Virus record (IMG/VR): IMGVR_UViG_3300024431_000027
Coordinates: 1 to 22,746 of that record
Source: a virus
DNA: 22,746 nucleotides
Strand: one strand, 5' to 3'
Positions 14,975 to 22,173 of the stretch are shown here, in pieces. Within the stretch, counting starts at the first letter, position 1; each line of letters starts with the position of its first letter. The translations under genes were made by a program, and so were the position numbers. Below the pieces are notes generated by a model, which ran no database searches, had not been told where the DNA came from, and was given only the letters and a program-made list of their open reading frames with translations.

Positions 14975-15010
14975 TTTGTTCTCCAAAAACCATGGTCTCC
15001 CGTTTACATC

Positions 15011-15049
15011 CGAGAGAAAATAGCGGGGGGCATTTCACGTCCGCCCCCC
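15011..15049 (-). terminator. Intrinsic terminator after the major capsid gene
   Basis: On the minus strand a perfect 7-bp stem GGGGGGC/GCCCCCC (15043-15049 with 15025-15031) encloses an 11-base loop and is followed by GCTATTTTCTCTC. It begins 25 bases past the capsid stop, inside the longest gap in the window. The GC stem followed by a U-rich run is a good Rho-independent terminator, though the run is interrupted by A and C, so partial read-through into the downstream genes is likely. Confidence 0.75.
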
Positions 15050-15073
15050 ACCATGCTTGGACAGAACTCTTAC

Positions 15074-16003
15074 TTAGAGTCCCGGTGTGCCGTAAACCGC
15101 ACGCGGATCCGTCCAGTCCGGAATGTAACGTTCCGTGGACTTGTACCGCATGGAATCGGTCTCGAAATCACCTTCCATCGACTTCTCCAGCCCGCGACGT
15201 TTCATCAGCTGCAAGCCGCGAGGTGCATCCGTCTGGACCCACCATGCAGTTGTGCTCGTGATACGCGACAGATTGGCCTGACCTTGAGACAGGAGTCCCA
15301 TCGACAAGATCGGGTTGATGTCGTTGTTCGCTGTGCCAGCGCGCAAGACACTCTTCAGCAGAACTTCTGCTTGGAATATCTGGCTCGGACCAGTGACAAT
15401 CTTGAGAGGCTGCAAGCGGATCCGCTTACCGTTATTGTCCACGGCATTACGGATCTGGATGAGCATCTGCTCAAGCGACGTTTGCGATAAAGCTGCAGCA
15501 GTCGTCAACAGGTTCGAGAAAACGCCACCAGCAGATCCACCCGGTGCTATCGGGTGATTGGTAACGTTCAGCGCTACACCGTCACCACCAACGAACGCGC
15601 CATTAAAGGCACGGTTGAGGATGTTGGCGCAGAGCGTCTCTTTCGTTTCGATCATCGACTGAGCGAGATGCTCAGAGTAGATCCGACCGATACGAATGTG
15701 GTCGCCGTCTTCGACCAAGACTTTGGTAAGCGCGAACGCCAGACCGAAGACCTTGTAGACGTAACGCTGAATGAACAGCACTCCGCCTGCGTCGAATGTC
15801 ACCGGGGTGCCGTCAGGCATTTCCGGTGCAGCATTGAATCCGAAGAGGACCGGCTCTTCATGGTACGAACGGGGGGTACCCTTTCGATCCGTGAAAACAC
15901 CTTTCCATTCATCGGCGCGTTGGTTATAGATTCCGTCAAAAGTCTCGTTAAGGATCGGCTCAACGATTGATCGGAAGTCGGTACTTCTCATTGGAACTGC
16001 CAT
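15074..16003 (-). CDS. Major capsid protein (HK97 fold, Mu gpT-like type)
   Basis: This 309-residue protein is of normal length for a compact HK97-fold capsid subunit without a delta domain. The N-terminal arm reads STDFRSIVEPILNETFDGIY, the pattern of gpT-like capsid proteins. It is followed by an E-loop-like region (YHEEPVLFGF, VTFDAGGVLFIQRYVYKVFG), a spine helix (IRIGRIYSEHLAQSMIETKE) and a C-terminal P/A-domain with KIVTGPSQIFQAEVLLKS and ERYIPDWTDPRAVYG. It follows the portal, scaffold and decoration-like genes in canonical order. TGGAG lies nine bases before the ATG, a hairpin precedes that SD, and an intrinsic terminator follows the stop. These flanks fit a transcript that is highly expressed and processed separately. 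I see no protease gene in the cluster, consistent with scaffold use without cleavage, but the gene could lie elsewhere. Confidence 0.88.
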   Translation of the reverse strand: MAVPMRSTDFRSIVEPILNETFDGIYNQRADEWKGVFTDRKGTPRSYHEEPVLFGFNAAPEMPDGTPVTFDAGGVLFIQRYVYKVFGLAFALTKVLVEDGDHIRIGRIYSEHLAQSMIETKETLCANILNRAFNGAFVGGDGVALNVTNHPIAPGGSAGGVFSNLLTTAAALSQTSLEQMLIQIRNAVDNNGKRIRLQPLKIVTGPSQIFQAEVLLKSVLRAGTANNDINPILSMGLLSQGQANLSRITSTTAWWVQTDAPRGLQLMKRRGLEKSMEGDFETDSMRYKSTERYIPDWTDPRAVYGTPGL

Positions 16004-16017
16004 GAGTTATGACTCCA

Positions 16018-16043
16018 GAATGATGACTACGTGCTCATCATTC
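16018..16043 (-). promoter_or_regulatory. Inverted repeat just upstream of the capsid ribosome binding site
   Basis: A perfect 9-bp inverted repeat GAATGATGA/TCATCATTC with an 8-base loop lies between the decoration-like stop and the capsid SD (TGGAG). It has no U-run, so it is not a standard terminator. A stabilising 5' hairpin, an RNase processing site, or a protein operator on the capsid transcript are the plausible roles. It could also be a chance hairpin. Confidence 0.5.
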
Positions 16044-16051
16044 AATCAAGA

Positions 16052-16600
16052 TCAGACTTCGCCGATGTTGCCGACGTACTGATGATCAGAGAGCTGGACC
16101 TGAACGATGGTGAACGCGTCACCAAAAACATTGTCAGGGGCGGGATTTACACCGATGATCCTAGCGTCCGTGCCAGCACCACCTGCAGTGTCGAGCGCAG
16201 TACTTGACAACCCAGTCGTGGTGTTACCCGCGAGAGCTGTGAAGTCAAATTGCGCGCCGACAGAAAGCAGAGCTACTGATCCGTTAGCTTGCATCTCATA
16301 GATGAGATACGGATCTTCGGTGTAATAGGCGACGATTTCTGTGCCTACTTCATTCGCAATCCACCGATTGCCAACACGACGACGACCGTCGGTGCCCGTC
16401 CATTCGACGCCCATGAAGGAGCCGATGACCGGGTTACCGGGGGCAACAAGCCCCAGACTACCGTTCGCCAGTATTGCTACCGGTGAAAATTGAAAGATGT
16501 TCGAACTAAAGCCAGAGATTATCGTACTCTGAAGTTGTCTAATAACTCCAGATGGATGGAACGCCGGTTTCAACCCGAACGGAGATGCTAATGAACTCAT
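16052..16600 (-). CDS. Head decoration-like structural protein (182 aa)
   Basis: The protein starts MSSLASPFGLKPAFHPSGVI with a strong GGAGG eight bases before the ATG. It is beta-rich: IFQFSPVAILANGSLGLV, GSFMGVEWTGTDGRRR, EIVAYYTEDPYLIYEMQANG, and DARIIGVNPAPDNVFGDAFT. I know this pattern (xPFGxRPxxHxSG, then DPxxxYExQAxGS and a PAPDNxxGD element) from a common family encoded beside phage capsid genes, usually called a capsid-associated or decoration protein. It sits directly before the major capsid gene. It would bind the outer capsid surface or stabilise the head. It has no catalytic motif or membrane segment. Confidence 0.72.
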   Translation of the reverse strand: MSSLASPFGLKPAFHPSGVIRQLQSTIISGFSSNIFQFSPVAILANGSLGLVAPGNPVIGSFMGVEWTGTDGRRRVGNRWIANEVGTEIVAYYTEDPYLIYEMQANGSVALLSVGAQFDFTALAGNTTTGLSSTALDTAGGAGTDARIIGVNPAPDNVFGDAFTIVQVQLSDHQYVGNIGEV

Positions 16601-16620
16601 TAGAGAGTCCTCCGATTAAG

Positions 16621-17205
16621 TTAATACTCATCCGGAACCTCCCCCGTCGCAACTGCGAATGGAGGTGGTTCTGGAGCCACTCCCAACGCTGCTGTGCCAT
16701 CCTCAAGAGTCAAATTTACCTGACCGCGTTTTGATGCGGCGTTCATCTCGGCTTCCATAGCACGGATTTGGCTGCTCAACTTCTCTTCTTCGCTGAGAGG
16801 TTGCTCATGATGATTGATGTACATGTACGATTCGTACAGTTCGAGAGGAAGCTTGAAAGCAATCATCTCGTTGACACCAATACAGCCTACCCACTCACCG
16901 GTCTTGAGGGACGCATGGTCCCAACCGGCTATGTCCGCTGCTTTAATCGGCTCGTAGCCCAGCCGAATGCGTGCATGAATCGGGTCGCGTGGATTTTCCG
17001 TGGTCAGCCAACAAACGTGGTAACCATTGATCTTCGGAATATCTGGCAATGCAGATTGGAAATACTGCTGGCGAAACTCCTCCACCCGTTCATCGTCTGA
17101 CAGTGCTCGGTTTTGCGTCACATTACGGTCTTTCATGTGACGATCTGCGTGCGCTCCCGATAGATCGGAATTCAGTCTCGTGTCACTTCGTCTTTTCGCT
17201 GCCAT
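16621..17205 (-). CDS. Conserved head-cluster protein of unknown function (194 aa)
   Basis: A 194-residue soluble protein; GGGAG lies seven bases before the ATG. Residues 1-50 are basic then acidic and probably flexible. The core, about 55-130, has PDIPKINGYHVCWLTTENPR, ARIRLGYEPIKAADI and GVNEMIAFKLPLELYESYM. From memory this arrangement (KIxGYHxCWLxTxNxxDPxxxRxxxGYEP) recurs in environmental phages between scaffold and capsid genes. Residues 132-160 form a charged helix (HEQPLSEEEKLSSQIRAMEA), and the end is Pro/Gly-rich. No enzymatic motif is visible. Because of its fixed place it may act in procapsid assembly or be a minor head protein. Confidence 0.68.
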   Translation of the reverse strand: MAAKRRSDTRLNSDLSGAHADRHMKDRNVTQNRALSDDERVEEFRQQYFQSALPDIPKINGYHVCWLTTENPRDPIHARIRLGYEPIKAADIAGWDHASLKTGEWVGCIGVNEMIAFKLPLELYESYMYINHHEQPLSEEEKLSSQIRAMEAEMNAASKRGQVNLTLEDGTAALGVAPEPPPFAVATGEVPDEY

Positions 17206-17207
17206 GA

Positions 17208-18221
17208 TTATGCTCCCGTTTCCGCTTGAGCTTCTTTATCGTACGTCGCGTACGACTTCAGATACTTATTGCGGAGCACTGGATCGTCCCACACACCAGC
17301 CTCTTCCATCGCAGCACGACGGTCAGGACTGATATAAACTTCGTTCTTCCTCAGCGGACGTTCCCGTCCACCAGTTCGGAACTGCGGCCCACGGTTTCGT
17401 GGTGCGGCACCATTGCCGCTTCCTTTTCCACCGTCACCTCGGTCACCGGTTCGCGAATCAAACCGGTTGGGTAATGCTTCTTCGGAACGAGTTCGTAACT
17501 CGTCCCAGTAATCTTTTTGCGTGGGGTCAAACCCCTCTAGGACCAATGCTCGATCAATTTGCAACACCAGTGCAGAATCTTGATCGCGCCCAGCTGGATC
17601 CCACCAGTCGTTATCGACCATGAACTTCTGCGCGTGGGCTACGTGACGTGGGTCCAAATCTCGTGGAGCAGGTGCCTCACGCCGCTGAGGCTGTGAAAGG
17701 TAAGTTTTTGCCTGTTCGAGATCACGCAGGTTGTCGCGGATCGTGTCACGATGGTCGAGCGCCTCGGTGAGATTGGCACCGTCTTTCTGTTCGACAGCCT
17801 GCTGAATAACTTGATTGGCAAGAGCGAGGTCCGCCCTGCCTTTGGAGAGTCCCTGATCGATGCTGTGAATTTCACTGCCAGCGATGCGGGCATCAGTCTC
17901 CTGCTCGAATTTGCTGAAGCGTTGCTCCAGATCTGCGTTTCGAGTGCGAAGGAAATTTAACTCGCGATCACTACGCTCGCGTGCTTCCTTCTGACGCTGA
18001 CGACGCGTTTTATTTTCAGAACGACGTCGAACTGCTTTGTCTTCGGGATCTTCTTGGTCTCCCGCTAGACGCTCGTCTTGCTGACCGTCATCGTCGTCGT
18101 CATCTCCATCATGCTCGTCGGGCTTGCCATCGTCTAACTCACCTTCAGGCACTTCGATGGCAGTGAACTCTTCGTCCTTGTCATCGTCAATTTTCTCGAC
18201 GTGTTCATTTTCGGGGGACAT
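17208..18221 (-). CDS. Scaffold-like capsid assembly protein (337 aa)
   Basis: The start at 18221 follows TAGGAGAT, an SD formed over the GroES-like stop. The layout is typical of phage scaffolds. Residues 1-62 are very acidic, with an eight-residue DGDDDDDD-type run at 38-45. Residues 64-85 are basic (RRRSENKTRRQRQKEARERS). A long coiled coil spans about 85-175 (LNFLRTRNADLEQRFSKFEQ; LTEALDHRDTIRDNLRDLEQ). A Trp-rich segment follows (MVDNDWWDPAGRDQD, 201-215), then a Gly/Arg-rich disordered stretch (252-292) and a short C-terminal helical region that may bind the capsid. It is placed between the portal and capsid genes. The role as scaffold is by layout and position, not by a recognised family motif. 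Confidence 0.75.
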   Translation of the reverse strand: MSPENEHVEKIDDDKDEEFTAIEVPEGELDDGKPDEHDGDDDDDDGQQDERLAGDQEDPEDKAVRRRSENKTRRQRQKEARERSDRELNFLRTRNADLEQRFSKFEQETDARIAGSEIHSIDQGLSKGRADLALANQVIQQAVEQKDGANLTEALDHRDTIRDNLRDLEQAKTYLSQPQRREAPAPRDLDPRHVAHAQKFMVDNDWWDPAGRDQDSALVLQIDRALVLEGFDPTQKDYWDELRTRSEEALPNRFDSRTGDRGDGGKGSGNGAAPRNRGPQFRTGGRERPLRKNEVYISPDRRAAMEEAGVWDDPVLRNKYLKSYATYDKEAQAETGA

Positions 18222-18231
18222 ACATTATCTC

Positions 18232-18681
18232 CTACAGATAAGCGATTACGTCCATGGGATTACAGGTGATCTGACCAATCAGATCCAAATCGTTGTACAA
18301 GACAAAACATGCCTGATCAACGCCAGTCTTCTGGCGCACGGTGTTGGGAACATCGACCATCCATTTGTCGCCGCCATACTTCGGCACGCGTACATAGGTC
18401 CCTTCCTCACACCAATTGCCTTCCGGCCAAACCTCCAGAGTGTCGCGATTCTTAAAAGCCGCTGGTCCAAGCGCGATGACTTTAGCCACTTGAGTGTTCC
18501 AGAACTCAGTGTCTTGGGTTTCATCCGGAACGATGATCCCACCTTTCGTGACCGCACGCGGTGAACGCTTCTGAACTAAAACTCTTGAGCCAAACGGTAC
18601 CAGACCGGGGTCGGTCTCCGGAAAGGCTTGATCAATCGAATCGTAATCCAAACTTATTCGTGCGCTTGCTAACATAGTCAC
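18232..18681 (-). CDS. GroES-like co-chaperonin (phage Cpn10)
   Basis: Residues about 28-105 follow the Cpn10 core: LVPFGSRVLVQKRSPRAVTK, a mobile-loop-like GGIIVPDETQ (47-56), the strand AKVIALGPAAF (66-76), and EEGTYVRVPKYGGDKWMVD (92-110), which matches the GDxVxxxKYGGxE region. The IIV in the loop is the expected GroEL-contact tripeptide. At 147-149 residues it is longer than GroES (97) and T4 gp31 (111), with extra N-terminal (about 27) and C-terminal (about 38) parts. A partner of host GroEL for capsid folding fits its place between the portal and scaffold genes. The start is either GTG at 18681, five bases from AGGA, or ATG at 18675, eleven bases away. Confidence 0.82.
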   Translation of the reverse strand: MTMLASARISLDYDSIDQAFPETDPGLVPFGSRVLVQKRSPRAVTKGGIIVPDETQDTEFWNTQVAKVIALGPAAFKNRDTLEVWPEGNWCEEGTYVRVPKYGGDKWMVDVPNTVRQKTGVDQACFVLYNDLDLIGQITCNPMDVIAYL

Positions 18682-18879
18682 TTAGATCCTGTCTTCGTCT
18701 TCCCCAACAACTTCCTCGAACAGCTGCTCGGCGCGACACAAGCCATGATAAGTGCCGCTTGCTTCACCGTATCCGAAGGCTGATTTATCCTTCGGTGTCG
18801 CGAGCAATGCGATGCACCCGGCCTGTTCCTCTTTCAGCCTCTGCAGAAACTTCTGCAGAATTACATTCTCGGCGGACAT
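18682..18879 (-). CDS. Small unknown protein (65 aa)
   Basis: A 65-residue protein (MSAENVILQKFLQRLKEEQA, then GCIALLATPKDKSAFGYGEA) ending in an acidic VVGEDEDRI tail that abuts the GroES-like start. No clear SD precedes the ATG. It has two cysteines (residues 22 and 48), no membrane segment, and a helix at each end. I do not recognise it. Its tight coupling to the co-chaperonin gene makes a head-assembly role possible. Confidence 0.5.
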   Translation of the reverse strand: MSAENVILQKFLQRLKEEQAGCIALLATPKDKSAFGYGEASGTYHGLCRAEQLFEEVVGEDEDRI

Positions 18880-18891
18880 ACTGGCACCGTT

Positions 18892-19101
18892 TTAAGCTGG
18901 TGTCGAACGGGAAGTACGCGGAACCGATTGATTTCGTGGACCTCCGGTGTCCCCAGAGGACGAAATTGTGCCCCCTTTACCCATGCCGCCTTTCAGGTTG
19001 GCGTCGCCACCAAGATCCTTCGTCTTGGCTGTCTGCAGTGCAGCACCAGTCGCCAGTGCTTTGTGCTGGCTAATCGGGCCTTTCGGATATTTCGCTTTCA
19101 T
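18892..19101 (-). CDS. Small basic protein (69 aa), unknown
   Basis: A 69-residue protein with AGGAAA nine bases before the ATG. It is basic, Gly/Ser/Thr-rich and probably disordered (MKAKYPKGPISQHKALATGA; GGMGKGGTISSSGDTGGPRN; ending RTSRSTPA). It has no cysteines or membrane segment. Its composition loosely recalls the Lys/Gly-rich protein at 9420-10064, without a shared motif I can defend. It lies between the portal/coiled-coil pair and the GroES-like pair. Confidence 0.55.
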   Translation of the reverse strand: MKAKYPKGPISQHKALATGAALQTAKTKDLGGDANLKGGMGKGGTISSSGDTGGPRNQSVPRTSRSTPA

Positions 19102-19177
19102 CGTCTTATTTCCTGTTAAATATGGAGTCCTTGCGGAACAGTAATGTCAGTTAAGATCTGCTTCTCGGATCAACTCG

Positions 19178-19657
19178 TCAAGTATCCGTGCGTGGTCTGG
19201 GGTTCGTAGAACCTTTTCCGGACGTGATCTTCGACCGATCAGTTACTGCCTTGACGCCTGCGATTTGAAGTGCCGTGAGATTATCCTCGGCATTGATGTC
19301 CTCGCTGGAAGTGATTTTCATTTCAGTACGCTCGTCCTCAGCACGTTCACGCTCTACTAGCTCTTCGAGTCGAGCAGCGTACTCGTTCGCTTTTTGGGCG
19401 TCTTCACGAGCTGAGTCTAGAGCCTTCTGTCGCTCCTCTGCCTCAAGCTCCATAAACGTTTTCTCGCGGTCGTGATCACGCTGCTCGCGCTTGTCCACGA
19501 GGGTTAATTGAGTACGTTCGCGCTCGCGTGAATCTCGAGCCTGATCCGCCTCGCGTTCTTGTTCGATAGCAGCCATCGCATTTGGATCGACTGGCGGCTG
19601 TGGCTCTTCAGGCTCAAATTGCTGCATGGCTTCTTGCAGTTGCTCAACGACTGGCAT
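19178..19657 (-). CDS. Charged coiled-coil protein, probable detached C-terminus of the portal (159 aa)
   Basis: From the ATG at 19657 (a TTG directly before it is possible) the frame encodes MPVVEQLQEAMQQFEPEEPQ, a Pro-rich hinge (QPPVDPNAMAA), and then about 85 residues of strongly charged helix (READQARDSRERERTQLTLV; KTFMELEAEERQKALDSARE; RLEELVERERAEDERTE). It ends with ITSSEDINAEDNLTALQIAG. It is in the portal frame, separated by TAG and three codons (Ala, Gly, Leu), and I find no convincing SD. In P22-like and environmental portals, as I know them, the C-terminus carries a similar Gln/charged helical tail. It is therefore either a coupled separate subunit or the end of the portal made by amber read-through. 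A stand-alone scaffold-like role is the alternative. Confidence 0.7.
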   Translation of the reverse strand: MPVVEQLQEAMQQFEPEEPQPPVDPNAMAAIEQEREADQARDSRERERTQLTLVDKREQRDHDREKTFMELEAEERQKALDSAREDAQKANEYAARLEELVERERAEDERTEMKITSSEDINAEDNLTALQIAGVKAVTDRSKITSGKGSTNPRPRTDT

Positions 19658-19680
19658 CAAACCAGCCTAAACTTGGTTCA
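19655..19680 (-). other. In-frame amber junction between portal and coiled-coil tail
   Basis: On the minus strand the portal ends in ATG AAC CAA GTT TAG, followed in the same frame by GCT GGT TTG ATG. Only the TAG interrupts an otherwise continuous frame of about 878 codons. A G follows the amber, and there is no strong SD before the ATG. Confidence 0.8.
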
Positions 19681-21811
19681 TCGCAGGAACCACATCTGCC
19701 GACTGGTACGCGAGAGTTTTATCCATCTCTCTGCGCACGTCAGGATCGTGAAGTCGCATCATCTGCGTAAAGTGTTCGTCGTCCATTCCGCTGGCTGCTT
19801 TTAACAAGTCAACATTGTAAGAGACGTAATAGAGCGCCACGTGTTCGATGATGTGTCCCATCAGCATGGGGATAAATCGAGGCGCAATTAACGGATTCAT
19901 TCCGAGTGCGGGTGACGTCGCGTAATCAAGATGCACCTGCAAGTGAGCTAAGTGATCTTGCGCCGGGAACGCTGCCACAGGTCTGCCCATGGTCATCGCT
20001 GCATTTTCGTTGACGGCATTCGTCTCCTCCGGCGTGTCGTCCGGGAGTAACAGCTCGTCTGGATTCGGTATCTTCGTTCGCTCAAGGATGCGTTTCTCAA
20101 CTTCCTTGATGTTGTAAACCTCTGGCATTTGCGCAGCGCGGTCTGCAACAATTTGTAACTGAGCCATGCGTTGAACATCCGAGAAGATCTCTGGATCTGC
20201 GACTGGCAGGACGTCATACGGTGGATCGAAATCTTTCCGGTAAGCAAGTAGCTCTCCGTGCTCGTCTTTCAGCTCTTCCTCGTCGAGGTACATCCGATTG
20301 ATGCGGCATAAGATTTCGATAACCTTGGACATCGCTCCGAACATGCGCAGGTGGATAGCGCTGAAGACCGTCATGCCTTCTTCGATAAGCGCTAACGTGG
20401 TGCCTACAGGCATATTCGTATTTTGCTCTCCTAATTTTTCGAAGGTTGTCTGAACGACACCACGCCCCAACTTATCGCAGATGCTTAGCAATTCGACCAA
20501 GACATTCGACGGTGGGTTAAACGGCACCGGCATGATCAGTTTGCGGATGTCGTCGCCAGCTACACCACCTTCGATCTCGGTGATGGCTGCAACACGCAGC
20601 TCCTTGCTCTGTCCACTGAAATTCGCCCCTTTGAGTCGAATGAGTGTGGGCAGGTTATTCATGTGAGCAGAGTCAAGGAGAGCGCGGAGTGCGCCAGTAG
20701 CTGCTCCGGACAGGGAACCAATCATCTGACCAAGGCCAACTGATCCGGCACCACGCCACGGAATGAACGGGAACTCTACAGCCCAGTCCAATTTCAGCTT
20801 GTTCTTATCGTCCTCTTCCCAGTTGCGATTAATCGCGCAGATTTTCTGGGAGGGACCGTGAATGGTGATGCGGTAAGGCGCGTAACCGTGTTCGTCTTTC
20901 TCGCCGTCTGCGTTTTCAAACTCATCGCACCAACAGTTAACTTCGTAGATGTTGTGCAATCCGTCTTCGTTGTACGCTTGCAGATTTTCTTTACCCTCTA
21001 CGGCATCGGTCGCTTTTTGCGGGCCGGATTCTTCCTCTACGATTCCGGCTTTAATCATTTCAGGACCGAGGTCGGAATACATGCCGCCGCTCACACGCTG
21101 CTTATATTCGAACTCGGTGATGTGATCAACGAAGGTGACACGGTCGGATGTATAAAAGTTTGATGCCGCGTAGGGAATGTAAACGTCATCACTGGGCCAG
21201 AATTGCGGCACGGGACGTTTCTTTTGCTCATCCCAGACGAGACGCAGATACTGCGACCCACCCAGCGGCGTTTGTGACAAGAGTTGTTCCAGCTCTGTGC
21301 GGAAGTCGGGCATCTGCTTCAGGAACTGCCAGTTCATGTAGTTCTTGATGCGGTCAGCTTTCTTGAAGCGATCTATCTCAGGGTTGTCACCGGGGATGTA
21401 CGATTTCACAGGACCGTTCGGTGGCATCAGCTCCTTGATCGCTCGTGATTGGAAATCCACCACCGCTTCAGTGAGCATGGGATGCACCGCTTTGGATGCA
21501 CCTTCGAAGTCTGCGCCTCCGGGAGTCTCTTTGCCCAGCCCTGTGCGCTTGATTGCTTCCTCGTAATCTTTCTCTCGTTTCTCACGCGCTTTTTTATCGC
21601 GTTCGATATCTTCCAACAGTCGGGTTGCGATCTTGGTTTTTACACCTTCTTCAAAATCGTCCGCGATGTTGTCGAACCATTCACGGTTGGGACCTTTACC
21701 GTCGTCTTCCCCGACTGTAACGATAGCTCCTCCGTCATCGGTGTCAACGACGTCACCTCTCGATTCTGTGAATTTTTCGACGGAACCGACTTGGTCTTGC
21801 GGTGTTGCCAT
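19667..21811 (-). CDS. Portal protein, P22-like long type (714 aa)
   Basis: The portal forms the dodecameric DNA gate at the head vertex. An acidic flexible N-terminus (15-45) precedes a charged helix (IATRLLEDIERDKKAREKRE, 61-80). The conserved-looking entry GASKAVHPMLTEAVVDFQSR (104-123) then leads to AIKELMPPNGPV and to helices with MNWQFLKQMPDF. Later elements include IPWRGAGSVGLGQMIGSLSG, ALRALLDSAHMNNLPTLIRL and LGRGVVQTTFEKLGEQNTNM. The last part is helical (LGMNPLIAPRFIPMLMGHII; DPDVRREMDKTLAYQSADVV) and stops at an amber. The length fits P22-like portals without their C-terminal barrel. It starts by TGATG overlap with the Cys-rich gene and follows the terminase, as usual. Confidence 0.85.
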   Translation of the reverse strand: MATPQDQVGSVEKFTESRGDVVDTDDGGAIVTVGEDDGKGPNREWFDNIADDFEEGVKTKIATRLLEDIERDKKAREKREKDYEEAIKRTGLGKETPGGADFEGASKAVHPMLTEAVVDFQSRAIKELMPPNGPVKSYIPGDNPEIDRFKKADRIKNYMNWQFLKQMPDFRTELEQLLSQTPLGGSQYLRLVWDEQKKRPVPQFWPSDDVYIPYAASNFYTSDRVTFVDHITEFEYKQRVSGGMYSDLGPEMIKAGIVEEESGPQKATDAVEGKENLQAYNEDGLHNIYEVNCWCDEFENADGEKDEHGYAPYRITIHGPSQKICAINRNWEEDDKNKLKLDWAVEFPFIPWRGAGSVGLGQMIGSLSGAATGALRALLDSAHMNNLPTLIRLKGANFSGQSKELRVAAITEIEGGVAGDDIRKLIMPVPFNPPSNVLVELLSICDKLGRGVVQTTFEKLGEQNTNMPVGTTLALIEEGMTVFSAIHLRMFGAMSKVIEILCRINRMYLDEEELKDEHGELLAYRKDFDPPYDVLPVADPEIFSDVQRMAQLQIVADRAAQMPEVYNIKEVEKRILERTKIPNPDELLLPDDTPEETNAVNENAAMTMGRPVAAFPAQDHLAHLQVHLDYATSPALGMNPLIAPRFIPMLMGHIIEHVALYYVSYNVDLLKAASGMDDEHFTQMMRLHDPDVRREMDKTLAYQSADVVPAMNQV

Positions 21812-22173
21812 CAGTGAGTGCTCCCGTATTTCTTATGCATGAGATCAGCAGCGTGCTGAACAATATTAGCGAACGCACATACGGGACACCCAGCGTTCTC
21901 TGCTACAACTCGGTCAGGACCGAAAATCTCTAACGCACCCATGTTGAGCATGTTGCACGCTTCCCAGCAGGGATCCAACTCCCCAGATGCAAACTTGGCG
22001 TTGAGTTCGTCGGCTGTTGCAGCAATTTGATCATCGAGGCCGCGATCTTTCAGGGCAAACATCAACTCAGTCCAGTGGCCCTCGCACCACTTGATGCGCT
22101 TCAGATCACTGCCCTCGGGGAGATCCATGGTCGGGATATCTATCAGGATGGCTTCATCCATAGGGATTTTCAC
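21811..22173 (-). CDS. Cys-rich small protein between terminase and portal (120 aa)
   Basis: A 120-residue soluble protein overlapping the terminase end by 20 bases. The start is GTG at 22173 or ATG at 22161; neither has a strong SD. Metal-ligand pairs are visible: C30-x2-H33 (CEGHW), C69-x3-C73 (CWEAC) and C96-x2-C99 (CPVC) followed by His107. A small zinc-binding domain is thus plausible. It lacks a helix-turn-helix and a membrane segment. A terminase partner or portal-associated factor is suggested by position only. I do not recognise the family. Confidence 0.65.
   Translation of the reverse strand: MKIPMDEAILIDIPTMDLPEGSDLKRIKWCEGHWTELMFALKDRGLDDQIAATADELNAKFASGELDPCWEACNMLNMGALEIFGPDRVVAENAGCPVCAFANIVQHAADLMHKKYGSTH

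Noticed and set aside
14975-14986. TTG start adding four residues to the 240-aa protein
   Set aside because: The TTG and next codon contain the GGAG that serves the ATG at 14974, so the ATG is the likely start.
19102-19183. Promoter-like TTGACG in the gap after the portal tail gene
   Set aside because: No acceptable -10 box lies at the right spacing (GATCTT at 17 bases is poor). I could not support a promoter.
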